From NCBI GenBank assembly GCA_008704415.1, contig VXIS01000020.1:186001-250000 (forward strand): a stretch of DNA of 64,000 nucleotides. The letters run 5' to 3'. A program made the position numbers and the translations under genes. The notes beneath the pieces were generated by a model. It did no database searches. It was not told the origin of the DNA and saw only the letters and a list, made by a program, of their open reading frames with translations. The DNA is from Sphaerosporella brunnea. Taxonomy: Eukaryota; Ascomycota; Pezizomycetes; Pezizales; Pyronemataceae. This document shows, piece after piece, positions 11,012 through 20,906 of the stretch. Each line of letters starts with the position of its first letter. The stretch's first letter is position 1.

Positions 11012-11851
11012 CGTTTGTTTGTTTGTGGTGAATTGAGGAATTTGCTTGTTTGCTTTTGGAATGTTGAGGTGATCGTTGTCGACGTCGTCGTGCTGGTTTT
11101 ATGTTGTCTGCTCTGCTCTGTGGTAATGCTCCGAAAACGCCCCGCGCCGAGGCGGGCCGGTTGCCGCTTAGTTTTCCCCCGTGTTGCCGCGCACGTTTCG
11201 TTTCGTCTGATCCGGCACAGCGAATAGCAAGCGCGATGAGCTGATAAGATGTGATCAGGCAACGATATAAATATCGAGGTTCTGCACGTGCGTGCGTACT
11301 TTTAGTGTTCAGTGAGTGAGTGCAACGCCTCTCAAAAAGAGAGATTTTGCTCCGTCGTGCGTTCGTTGGAAAGGCTTAACATGAAGACTCGGGTTGACAC
11401 AGCCTCAATCAGCTCATTTGTTTACACCTTGAACGCACGCACGAACGCCTTTTGCGTCGTTGCATTCAATGCCCTGAAGCAAAGACGTTGCATTGCACTT
11501 CGCCTCCAAAAAAGGTTTAGTGCTGCCGTTGCCGTGGCAACCTACGTATGCACGGCGTTGCAGAGCCTCGATAATAGTTACTTACATGTTAATGCTTCGC
11601 AATGACATGTGAATTCCGACGACGACGACGACGACGACGACGCGGTAAATTGTCGTGGCCACCGGGGAAGAAATCACTCAGCCCACACCCACTACTACTA
11701 CGTACATGTATCTATGCAGGATCGATGTTGGGGATTGTGAAACTGGCTCCGATGCCCGAGCTCAGATGCAAACGGAGGTTACAAGCCGAACCCTAACTAC
11801 ATAACAACATGCCATGGCTGCTTTGCTGCAAGTGCTTTTTTTTTTGTTTTA
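11012..11851. other. Intergenic with GAC microsatellite
   Basis: Promoter side of the 56-aa gene. No supported gene. A (CGA)n microsatellite lies at about 11616-11642. Short palindromic CGTGCGTGCG-like stretches occur at 11284-11296. Confidence 0.5.
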
Positions 11852-12157
11852 ATCAAACTCAACAAGGCGCCCACGGCCCCTTACCTTCAGAAGACTGGAA
11901 GACGCGACAATGACAAGTGCTGGTACTGCTCGGGCAGCCCAGTACAGACAAGGGAGCACCTGCTCAAGTTCTGCGCTCGTTGGCGCAGAGAGCAGGCCGT
12001 ATTGTGGAAGGCAGTGGAGGCTGCTACAACGGACGGACAAAAGAGACGGAGGATGAATACATCCACCAAGGTCCTGTTGTCTGATGAGCGCTGTACGGAG
12101 GTGGTGATGGCTTTCTTGGACAGCACCAAAAATGGATTATGGCCGGCCAAGGCCTAA
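11852..12157 (+). pseudogene. LINE (Tad1-like) relic: C-terminal zinc-knuckle end of ORF2
   Basis: A 102-codon frame without a start, ending in TAA at 12155-12157. It begins KLNKAPTAPYLQKTGRRDN, continues with a knuckle DKCWYCSGSPVQTREHLLKF (C-x2-C...H...C) and finishes LSDERCTEVVMAFLDSTKNG. The same order and motifs occur on the minus strand at 45.4-45.8 kb, where they follow an RNase H-like domain. This arrangement (RT, RNase H, terminal knuckle) is that of Tad1-clade non-LTR elements of ascomycetes. Only the last part is present: a strongly 5'-truncated copy, as expected from incomplete reverse transcription. No poly(A) or target duplication could be fixed. Confidence 0.75.
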
Positions 12158-13339
12158 AATTATTTTCCTTTGGAGGTGCAGGCCCCACAGTAGGACTCCG
12201 AGCCTAGGGGGGTAGCTTTGCTTCCACTTTTATGCGTGTCATGGCCGCATGCGGCCGAATACAATATGAGCTGGAAGAAGCGCGTAGCCAGCGACTTCTT
12301 GGTCCGGTATGCGGTTGCGTCTGCCTTTTGCTGCAAGTGCTATGAACCTCACAACCAACCCGTCAACATGTGCATCGATATCGGCTTCGACACCTCTTCT
12401 TTGAGATGGAGATGTCTCATGCCTCCCTCCCTCTCTCTTGCTCAGTTCACCGTTTGTCTATCCATTCTACGGCGTGGCCTCGGCCGGATCCACCCCAAGC
12501 CTGGATTCTCACAACCCCGGTGATTTGCCTGAAAAATGTGGCGTGATGTTATGATTTTTCTTGATTTTTTTTTGCTCGTTGCTCGCTGGGGATCGCACTA
12601 TTCCCAAACGTCCCGATTGGGTTTACTGGCTGTTGCTCTTTCTGACACATACGCACATAGGCTTCCTTCCTTCCCACTACAGCCGTTAAAATTATTTTCT
12701 CCTTTGCTGGCGGCGGTGGTGGTGGAAACGGGATGCTGCTTGGTCGATTCCCTCCCGTTGGCAGGTCGTTATTCGTTCTTGGCGATTCTTGTGAGGACGA
12801 GGAAGAGGCTTGTTCCCGTGGTGTTTGAGGGATATATCAGGAAGATAGGTTCTTGTCCGTGCGACTAGGTAGCTAGGAGGCTGTGGTTTGTCCGCAGATA
12901 CGCCGGCCCGCATTACAATTTGCCTGTCCTCCTTTTGTGGGGGGTGTAGTGGAGGATTTATATAAGTGTCCGCCGCCGCCGCCGCCCGCATAAAAGCCTG
13001 CGAAAGTATTCCAGATCTACCTGTTATTATATGGCGGAAGAATTGCCAGCTTGTTCGGCGTTTTGTGACCGGGGGAGATAAATCAGCTTGAGCTTCATTG
13101 ACTTTGAAAATATTGTTCTGTTCTATGCACGATGGAAACTTTCTATGAAGCTGGTGAAGTGGAAACAACCACTTCTTCCTGTAAGTCATAACCTCTCACA
13201 CCTCCTTGTTTTTACCACCTTTTGTTTTTGACGCACCTACTCTCTCCACTGGCGTTTATGGCAGATTTCATTGGTGCACACGCAACGTCATTAGCGTCCA
13301 GACCTGAACTGACATCATTGTTTAGCACTCTCCGACAAC
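12158..13339. other. Intergenic, upstream of F-box gene
   Basis: The first 100 bp may be the 3' UTR of the LINE relic. The rest is the upstream region of the F-box gene at 13340, with a CT-rich stretch before the start and GCCGCC repeats at 12972-12988. Frames of up to 165 codons are present on the minus strand but look random. Confidence 0.5.
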
Positions 13340-14926
13340 ATGTCTCCCAATGTCGACGAGCTCGAACACCTTAATGCCCCGATCAGCGGCGGCAAGCAGC
13401 AGCAGCAGCAGCAGCAGCAAGACGGCAAGGACTTTGTGGGCTTTGAAGGATACAGCTATGACCCATCGAGCTTCTACCGACCCCCGATCTGGACCGGCGC
13501 CTCCAACGCCGCCGACGGCCTCCTCGGCTGTCAAGCTCCAGCCGCCGACGGACTCGAGTTGCATCCAGCCGAGCCAACCCTTCAGGAGCTGCGTGCCGCA
13601 TCGTTCGCTGAGCCGCTGCCGCGGTTTCCCACCGAAATCCACCTCCAAATCCTTTCGCACGTAATTTCCTCCTCCGGGAACACCACCTGCAGTTTCTGCC
13701 ACATCTTCCAGCTGTCGACACTGAGCCGAGTGTCACGGCTATACCACGCCCTGCTGCAGCCATACCTCTACTCCACCGTGAACCTGAACTTCAACTCCTC
13801 CATCAAGTCTTCAGAGTCGCTGACGCACCACTGGGATGACCGGAGTGCATGCCTGGAGCATCTACGCCTCGCCTCGAAGCGGCACCAGCTGGAGCTTCGA
13901 GTCCCGCTGCTGATAAGGACGCTTACTTCCCGCCCTGACATTGCGGCGACGGTGCGGCGGTTGGTGCTGCCGGCGGGTGGGACGCAGACATATCTTACGT
14001 GCACGCTGGAGAAGCAACTGCTGCCGGAGCTGGTACGGTGCTGCCCGAACCTGGCCGAAGTCGATGGCGTGGAGTCGCTCCTCGCAAGACAGTTCTTTAG
14101 CGGCGAGCATTACTGTTTTGACGGGTTGGAGCAACAACATGGAGTGCTCGCAAAGACGCTGCATGAGACCAGCACGCTGAGGAAATGGTGCTGGAACGTG
14201 GGCAATGCGGCTGGCAGCGATTTTGCAGCTAGAGTTTGGGATCAAAATCCTGCCATGGCCGGGATTGGCTTCGTCCAGGCCCACAAGAACTGGAAGGCGC
14301 TGGAAACTCTCGAGATCCGGGAGGTGTGGAACTTGGAGCCCGAGATGCTTAGGGGTATTGTCAGCTCCTTGCCGAGGCTGTGGAAGGTTGTGTTTGTGGG
14401 AATAAGAAAAAAACGAGCGGGGCACGGTGACAGCGCGGCTATTTTCGCCGCGTTGGAAGCGCTGTCAGATACGGTTACTGAGGTCGAGGTCGGAAATATT
14501 GATGATGAAGCTTTCCTGCCCGCTGTGGGAGAGTGGCTTCGTGACAGATATGACCAGGGAAGGCCAATAACATCTGTACGCATCAGCCAGGTCCCAATCA
14601 CCACCAAGAACCTCTGTGCCTTCTTCGCGGCCATAGCAGTGCGGGAACGTCTACGATTCTATCTTCCCCTCTTGACGAGGTGGGGATGTGCAGTCCAGAA
14701 ACTTTCACTGGACGGCAACCTGGAGGGAGAATATATCTACGGCGCTGACGAGGCGTGTATGGAATTGGGGGGACTGCAGGAGTTGGGGTGGAGAGTTCGG
14801 GGCGGTGAGATGGGGTTGGCAGATGGAATCAGGAGGGGTTGGTTTAGGGATTTGCAGAAGCTGAGTGGAGTGGAGGATGAACAGGTGGCTTTGGTTGCGA
14901 GGGAGAGAGAGGTTGCTTTGATTTAG
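13340..14926 (+). CDS. F-box protein with N-terminal polyglutamine, single exon, 528 aa
   Basis: Intronless frame of 528 codons with start context CGACAACATG. Residues 20-27 are an eight-Gln run (CAGn), preceded by a hydrophilic N-terminus. The F-box lies at about residues 93-145: PLPRFPTEIHLQILSHVISS, a Cys pair (TTCSFCHIFQLSTLSRVSRL) and YHALLQPYLYSTV, the usual helix order with a short insertion. The remainder has weak leucine-rich repeat character (LVRCCPNLAEVDGVESLLA, LETLEIREVWNLEPEMLRG, LPRLWKVVFVGI, VTEVEVGNIDDEAFLPAV), spaced 25-35 residues, so an irregular LRR solenoid is likely. Predicted SCF ubiquitin-ligase adaptor of unknown target. The end (EREVALI) is followed by a T22 tract at 14980-15001. 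Confidence 0.85.
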   Translation: MSPNVDELEHLNAPISGGKQQQQQQQQDGKDFVGFEGYSYDPSSFYRPPIWTGASNAADGLLGCQAPAADGLELHPAEPTLQELRAASFAEPLPRFPTEIHLQILSHVISSSGNTTCSFCHIFQLSTLSRVSRLYHALLQPYLYSTVNLNFNSSIKSSESLTHHWDDRSACLEHLRLASKRHQLELRVPLLIRTLTSRPDIAATVRRLVLPAGGTQTYLTCTLEKQLLPELVRCCPNLAEVDGVESLLARQFFSGEHYCFDGLEQQHGVLAKTLHETSTLRKWCWNVGNAAGSDFAARVWDQNPAMAGIGFVQAHKNWKALETLEIREVWNLEPEMLRGIVSSLPRLWKVVFVGIRKKRAGHGDSAAIFAALEALSDTVTEVEVGNIDDEAFLPAVGEWLRDRYDQGRPITSVRISQVPITTKNLCAFFAAIAVRERLRFYLPLLTRWGCAVQKLSLDGNLEGEYIYGADEACMELGGLQELGWRVRGGEMGLADGIRRGWFRDLQKLSGVEDEQVALVAREREVALI

Positions 14927-15377
14927 GACGGGGGGAGGAGGTTGGGATGAGCATATTGGATACTTACTTCCTACTGCTTTTTTTTTTTTTTTTTTTTTTT
15001 TACTTTCGCTGTGGAGGGTTTCTCTGCATTTGTTGTTGCCTGGGAGGAATGTTTCTATACACTACATTGATCGGCGTTTTTTTAAATACCCATTTAACGG
15101 CTCCTTCTTAGAGATAAGAGGGTGGGGGACTTCTGGTGGGTGTGTAAGCAGGATGATACATAGCAAGTAGAGTGTACACCGAATGAGATTACATGAAGGA
15201 GCTCTAGCGGTAGATATCCCGCGGGGTCAGAAATTGCGAGTGGAAGTTGGTTTTTTTGTAGACTCTCCGGGGAATCAAATGCGCGCCACGAGTGACCCGA
15301 CATGCTTCCCGGCCAGCAAGCAGTCTTTTCACTTCGAATTCGCGGGCATTATTGAGACACCATATATATATATATAA
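14927..15377. other. 3' region of F-box gene with poly(T) tract
   Basis: Contains a T22 run at about 14979-15001 and a (TA)n stretch at 15363-15376. No supported gene. Confidence 0.5.
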
Positions 15378-16440
15378 TTGACGGGCAGTGGTATGGTAAG
15401 TACATCGTCAAGGCTGCCCGGGGTGGTTGAGCTCTCACACCGGACTCACGGGCCTTCCAATCTTCACGTTGGTGTGGTGAATATCGATATTGCACTACTA
15501 CGTTCCCTGGTGGCGTTGAAACCCGTAATCAATCTGGACACAAGGCGGCCGCCTTATGCATCACTGTCGGAGTTGTCAGGGCCGGTTAGGGTTCTCAAAT
15601 ATCATGTTGCGAGACGTCACCACAGTACCTCGAGCGCCAGCTCCGATCGTGACAACAACCAACAACATGCTGCCGGCGATGCCCCGACTGAGCGCAAGGG
15701 ACGATGCTTGGGCGTTAGGAGCGGAGCAGGAGCAGGAGCAGGGGAGGGGAGGACGACTCAACCCAGGAGGAGGAGGAGGAGGATGATGAACCTGAGACCA
15801 CGCAAAGAGTAAAAGAATAAAAACTCCCCCGGTGTATGTCCACCCAGACAAAGGCACGAGCCCGCTGGCCACAACCGTCAAGCAACGCATTTGTCTAGGA
15901 GAGACCCCACACAAAGTAATAGTCGATGCTCCATGGAGGACTTGGATCCCCCCGCCGCCCCACCGCAAAGAATGTCTCCTCGCAGGGATATATTGAACCC
16001 GCGCGCGCTGGGAAGAAGAAGAAGAAGAAGAAGAAAGCGGAATTGGTGCTCCGGACGCGGGATAGAAGAGACCGAAGAAGCGAAAAAGCGACCAACCGGG
16101 AGGATCGTTTGGAGGCTTTGGCGACGATTAAAAAGTCATTTCTCGAAAACAGGGACTGCTCTTTCTCCTGGTGGTTCGCAAGGAGGAGGAGCTGCTGCTG
16201 CTCCACGTCAAGGAGCTGGAGGACATCGCTGGGGAGATAGGGCGATTGCACAGGCACTGGCAGCGAAGAGGGGGGGGGGGGGGTAAGAGGCGAACCGGTG
16301 ATGGGATGGACTTTTAAGTGAGGATGATGGGCCGGCCCACTTTGTTGCGCTTGCAGGAGGAGATGGGAATCATAGCTTCGGACAATGAGGTAAAGGAGCA
16401 CGCAGAAGACCCTCGCCTTATGGTCCTATGTCCGCGTTAA
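15378..16440 (+). other. Coding-like patch, unresolved spliced gene or decayed gene
   Basis: Several stretches on the plus strand look coding but lie in different frames: an acidic run DDSTQEEEEEDDEPETTQ at about 15749-15802, KTPPVYVHPDKGTS with VKQRICLGETPHKV at 15820-15925, a basic helix RLEALATIKKSFLENR at 16105-16152, and VVRKEEELLLLHVKELEDIA with GEIGRLHRHWQR at 16170-16268. Splice-like signals are present (TTAG|GAG at 15718, GG|GTAAGA at 16283, TTGCAG at about 16354) and a last exon could end at 16440. I could not join them into one frame. A 14-base G run (16270-16283) may have a wrong length and would alone shift the frame. The opposite strand has a 168-codon frame that is probably a shadow. 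Family not recognised. Confidence 0.25.
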
Positions 16441-16978
16441 TACGGTATTCGACTTGAGAAGAGCCCTTCATTCCACAACTTCGAATTGGCCTTCATACTG
16501 ATATCGATCGTGACGACTGTGATTGAACCATTAGCAGCAATCACCCCCAACATCTCGATTGTATGTAGTATGTATGCCCTCCCCAAAAGTCCCCGCAAAG
16601 AGATATTCCCCATCTCCACGCCACTCTAAGCAACTGCACACAGACAGAAAAAATAATAAAAAATAATAAAAAATAAAAAATCATGATCGAGGGGAAGTAC
16701 ATACAGAGAGTAAAAACACCCACTCCCAGAAAGCGCACCAAAGAAATAGCACCCACCCACCAGGGCTCTAAAAAGTACATACAACAAACACCATATGCCA
16801 TTCCCATCTCCAAAACCCCATCCACGCGCCGCCAAAATCCCAACACCGGTACATACCATATGCATCCCAAAAGAAAAACAGAGTCAAAGAGAGCCGTGTA
16901 CATGTATGTATAAACCATCGTTAACACCCAATACCGATGTCTAGCTAGCAACCACCATGATCATAACGAACATGGGCC
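16441..16978. other. A/T-rich intergenic, 3' side of F-box/LRR gene
   Basis: Short A-rich repeats (AAAAATAATAAA) at 16650-16680 suit a terminator or poly(A) region of the minus-strand gene. No gene seen. Confidence 0.5.
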
Positions 16979-19044
16979 TCACATGATAGCACACATGCCA
17001 ACCCTGCCGCTTCGTCTCCTCCCGTTGTCATCCTCATCTCCCCACGCCCTCCTCCTTCGCCTTCCCGCGCTTCCCTCCTGACTGGCCATCATGTATGCGG
17101 CCCACTCGCGCTCTAACCTGTCCGCCTTTTCCACGTCTTTTCTCAGCACAAGCTTTGTGTGCTCATCCACCGTTTTTTGGTATTCATAGTAACACTTTAG
17201 ACGTATCATCCCTGGCTGGGCAGGCTGTGTCTTCATGTACTCCGCGTTGCGGTTCAAGACCTCGCGCACACCCGTCCACCGGATATTGGAGCAGTCAAAG
17301 ACTACCATGCGCAGTCCGAAATGGGAAGTTGGGCAGGAGGTAACCGGACGGGTTACTGGTCGCTCGCGCAAAACGCGAGTGGCTTCGAGGAGGGTGAAAT
17401 CTGATATTTGGGCTGTGATACGGGGTCAGCGGAGCTGTGTGGGGACAAGGACAGGGGTAATACTATTGTCCACCTCGAGATTCCATAATGAGTCGCATTT
17501 TCTCAACACTTCGATCATTCCGGAGTCACCCATATTCTCACAATAGCTGACATGCAGATCCTGCAGTTTACTCGCCGCGGGGCTCTTAGCGATGTTGAAG
17601 AGCGTGGTGTTTGTGAGTTCCAGACACTCCTCGATGTCTAGCTCCGACAGCCTGGGGACGGTGGGAAGAAGCTGCGCAAGCCCCGCGTCGGTGAGGGAAA
17701 CTACTGCCCCGAGCTCCAATTTCTCCAGGTTGGGGACGTTGCCGGAAAGATACCGCAGCGCATTATCGGTGAGAAGAGTGCACTTCCTAAGGTCTAGATG
17801 AACCAGCTTCCTAGCTGGCGCAGCATTCCTGTCCGTGAAAGGATCGATCTCTGGCTCAGCGCCCTCAACAAGCAGTCGGATATGCTCGTCCGTGATGCCA
17901 ACAGACTCGCCAAACTGTAAACGCTCCACCGTGTTGGCCTTAAACAAGGCCTGCATCAACGGCGCCTCGCTGATTTGCAGCTCGCACGCTCTTAGCTCCC
18001 GCAAGTTCTTGCAGGCCTCGACAACGCGGCGAAGGCCCCGCCCGTCCATGTTGGTGCAGAAGGACACATTTAAACTTTCAATGTGCGGGCAGCTGTGCGC
18101 TAGCATGCGGCAGGTAGAATTTGTGACCGCTTGCAACCCCGAGAGATTTATATCCACAAGTTGCGGATTCCGCATTATGATGAAATGGATGATTGGCCGA
18201 TCGAACGTGCAGCCTTCGAGGGACGCGGAGAGGAGATTCCGGCAGGCATTCGCGACTGTTTCCAATCGCCAGTCTTTGTGCAGCTGCACGCAGCCACTAC
18301 AGCACTGGAGTCAGCAAAGCATCGTGACCGCAGGCGAACATGGAACCCCCCACCGTAGATTCAGATGCCGCACAAAGTTCCCCGAGGCCACTATCAGCCG
18401 CGCCAGCTGGCCCACGGGTATGCGATTGTAGAACTCGGAGGCATCGAGCGTTTTCCACAGCTGACCGTCGTAGCACAGCCTGTGGAATTCCTTCGACACC
18501 TATTCACGACCAAACAGTCAGTCCCCAATCCCGAAAAGCGCACAAGGCTCTGGCAGCGAATGCGAGTGCTTACCGACGACATCTGAACGAGCTCCCTAGG
18601 CTCGCACCAACTGAGGACATTCACCTTGACCTCATCGGGCAGATCTTCCCACGTTGGGCCCTGCCGCCTATATCTTGGAGCCGCAGTGCCACCACTCCCG
18701 TCATCGCAGTCTACAAACAGGTCCAGCGAGCTGTCGGATCCATATCCGAACCCGTCGTACTCGGCCAGTGCGGCCCCCGCCAGCTCTTCAGAGTTCCCAG
18801 AAGCTAATGAGATGCAGCTAACGCTCCGCTTCGACGACTTCGGGTCCGGCGTCCGCGTGCCGCTTCGGGGGAGCGTAGGTGAGGATGTAAAGCGCGTTAT
18901 GTGCTTCCAGAGACGCCGACGGCGGCTCTTGCTGTCTTCGGGGAGCTTACGGCCGGCGGGAGTGTCCCAGATGTTGCTGCTGCCGCCGCTACTGCAGCTG
19001 CCGCCGCTAATGTTGCCCCGCGAGAAAATGCGCGGTCGTGGCAT
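16979..19044 (-). CDS. F-box/leucine-rich-repeat protein, four exons, 627 aa
   Basis: SCF ubiquitin-ligase adaptor candidate of the GRR1/AMN1-like F-box/LRR type. Exons on the minus strand: 19044..18574, 18499..18354, 18296..17464, 17412..16979; introns 74, 57 and 51 bp. Residues 1-130 are a low-complexity Ser/Arg region (SKSRRRRLWKHITRF). The F-box spans about residues 131-175: GPTWEDLPDEVKVNVLSW, EPRELVQMSS|VSKEFHRLCY, DGQLWKTLD, joined across the first intron. About nine LRRs follow (LIVASGNFVRHLNLR|GCV, NPQLVDINLSGLQAVTNST, CPHIESLNVSFCTNMDGRG, VHLDLRKCTLLTDNALRYL, VPRLSELDIEECLELTNTT, KLQDLHVSYCENMGDSGM). The cysteine-containing LRR pattern is typical of F-box proteins. The last exon adds a basic tail (RRRRRAWGDEDDNGRRR). 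All three joins keep motif continuity, including LEVDN|TQISDFTLLEATR, so the model is firm. Confidence 0.9.
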
Positions 19045-20906
19045 CGCGAAAAGCTGGGGAAAAGAGGAGGCGGAAGAAAGTCAAGTTCGACCAAAAAGCG
19101 AGTTCAAAAATGCAAATAGAAAATCAAGGGGTTTGCAGGCCTGTCGGTCCATTAAATAAATAAATGTCAGAGCTCAGAGAACCACGAGGCCCAGTGGATC
19201 TGGAAACACAGAGATGATGTGAGGCAGCATGCAACACCCCGCCACGGCACCCACACACCTTGAACCCTGGCAACGAACAGCGAATGGGAGACAGGAGGCG
19301 TGCGGTCGGCGGAGGCAGACAGGTGGTGCGGGAGGTTGCCTGCAGGAGGAGGGGAGGACGAGAGTGAGCAAGCCAGCCGGACGAATAGATAGACAGCTGC
19401 AGCGGATGTACCTATCTATCTTTGTTTTGTATTTTCTTTACTTTTCAGGCGGGCTGGTCGCGCCGATGCAGCTCGCGGACCAGGCCGGGCCTGGGCAGTT
19501 GAGAGGCTCGCGTGCCTGCTGGATACCTGTGGACTGGCCGATGTTTCTTCTTTGCTTTTCTTTTCTTTGTTCACTGTGCTATTCGCGGCGCCTGCCTCTC
19601 CCCCGCCCGCCTAATTCTCGATCGGACGGAAGCGTAAGAAACGCAAACGTAAACAAGGGCCGTCCTGATTGAAGGCCTGTCCAATCCTGTGCGTGTCTGT
19701 GCGGTTAAGCCGCAGCGTGAGTTGGAATTCCAGCAGTTCCCCAAGGCGGGTGCATACACATGCGAGCCAGCGAGCAGCGCTGTCTCGTCGCACCCGGGTT
19801 GGGGGTTGTGGTTGGACGCCTGATCCGTTGGCGGGGTAACTGCGGGGAGGGGGGCCGCAGCTAGTGACTTCACCTCTCCGAATCCACACGAGCCGCCAGA
19901 GAAAAGCGAAAAGCACAGCGGAGAGATAAAGCTAAAAGGGCGTGAACTGATAACTAGCCGTGTCTAGAGTCGGTGGCCGCTGTTTTCTGGTTCTTCCAAT
20001 TCCCGTCGTCGTCGTCGTCGTTGACGTCGGCCAAGATCTGCCGGTTGTCACCAACGAAGAGCCCCATCCAAGATGCTGATCTGCATCCGCAGGCCAGACC
20101 GCGAAGAACTGGAGGTACATACAAGTATGTATGTAAGAGTATGTGAGAGCAGGTGCTTCTGCACCCCACTAAAACGGCCTGGGCGCAGTTTATGACTTTC
20201 CGCACAGCAAAGGTCAGTTTTAAAACGGTTGCGCCGCATACTGCACTCAGGGAAGCCATTTTTTATGATAACGCTAGCACAAAGTGATTTTTACTCGGAA
20301 TTTCAAAGAGTAAAATGAACGACCCCAGCCTGCGGTGAAACCCAAAAGATCAGTTCAAACTTGGAGCTTGGTCCCGAACCAGACGCTTTGGAAGTTTGAA
20401 AATTATATCATGTGGCCCTTTCTAGACCCGTGGACTTCCCACACGATCAGGGAATTCTCACCCACGGCATCATCTTGTCTAGGTACAAGCGATTTCTCCG
20501 GCCTGCGGCCGGACCGTGATTACTGTCTTTTTTGTCGCGTGATGATGCGCCAGAAAGCCTTCTGGGCATGTGTAGGGATGTACTCTAGTACATAGGTAGA
20601 GTGACGCTTAGTGAGGCTGGGTAGATAGACCTCGGGTCCTCGAGCCTCGCTTCCTCCTAATCAACTACCCTTCACCTCACCTTTCCGAACACCGCCCTCT
20701 CACCACAAACAAACAAACCGCGTCACACTCAACTGCGCAGCAGGTAAGGTACCCAATTTTTACTGCAGCCGCTCCAATTAACACGCAAGTTAGGTTGCCA
20801 GAGTCGACCGCATTTCACACTTTTCGTCCCGGCATCCTCTCGGCGTCCTCTCGGCATTTTGGCATCACACGTCCCAGCAGTTGCGGCTTCTCCCTTAATA
20901 ATCAGA
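19045..20906. other. Long intergenic region between F-box/LRR gene and Helitron
   Basis: Nearly 1.9 kb without a supported gene. Frames up to 147 codons occur but have no motif. GAC/GTC microsatellite at about 20000-20022. The left end of the Helitron probably lies somewhere in the right part of this interval, but I could not fix a CTRR terminus with its hairpin. Confidence 0.45.

Noticed and set aside
13862..14425. 187-codon minus-strand ORF
   Set aside because: Antisense shadow of the single-exon F-box gene.
15895..16401. 168-codon minus-strand ORF
   Set aside because: Contains Phe, Leu and Ser runs that are complements of GAA, GAG and GCT repeats; splice-like signals favour the plus strand.
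17835..18431. 198-codon plus-strand ORF
   Set aside because: Antisense of F-box/LRR exons.
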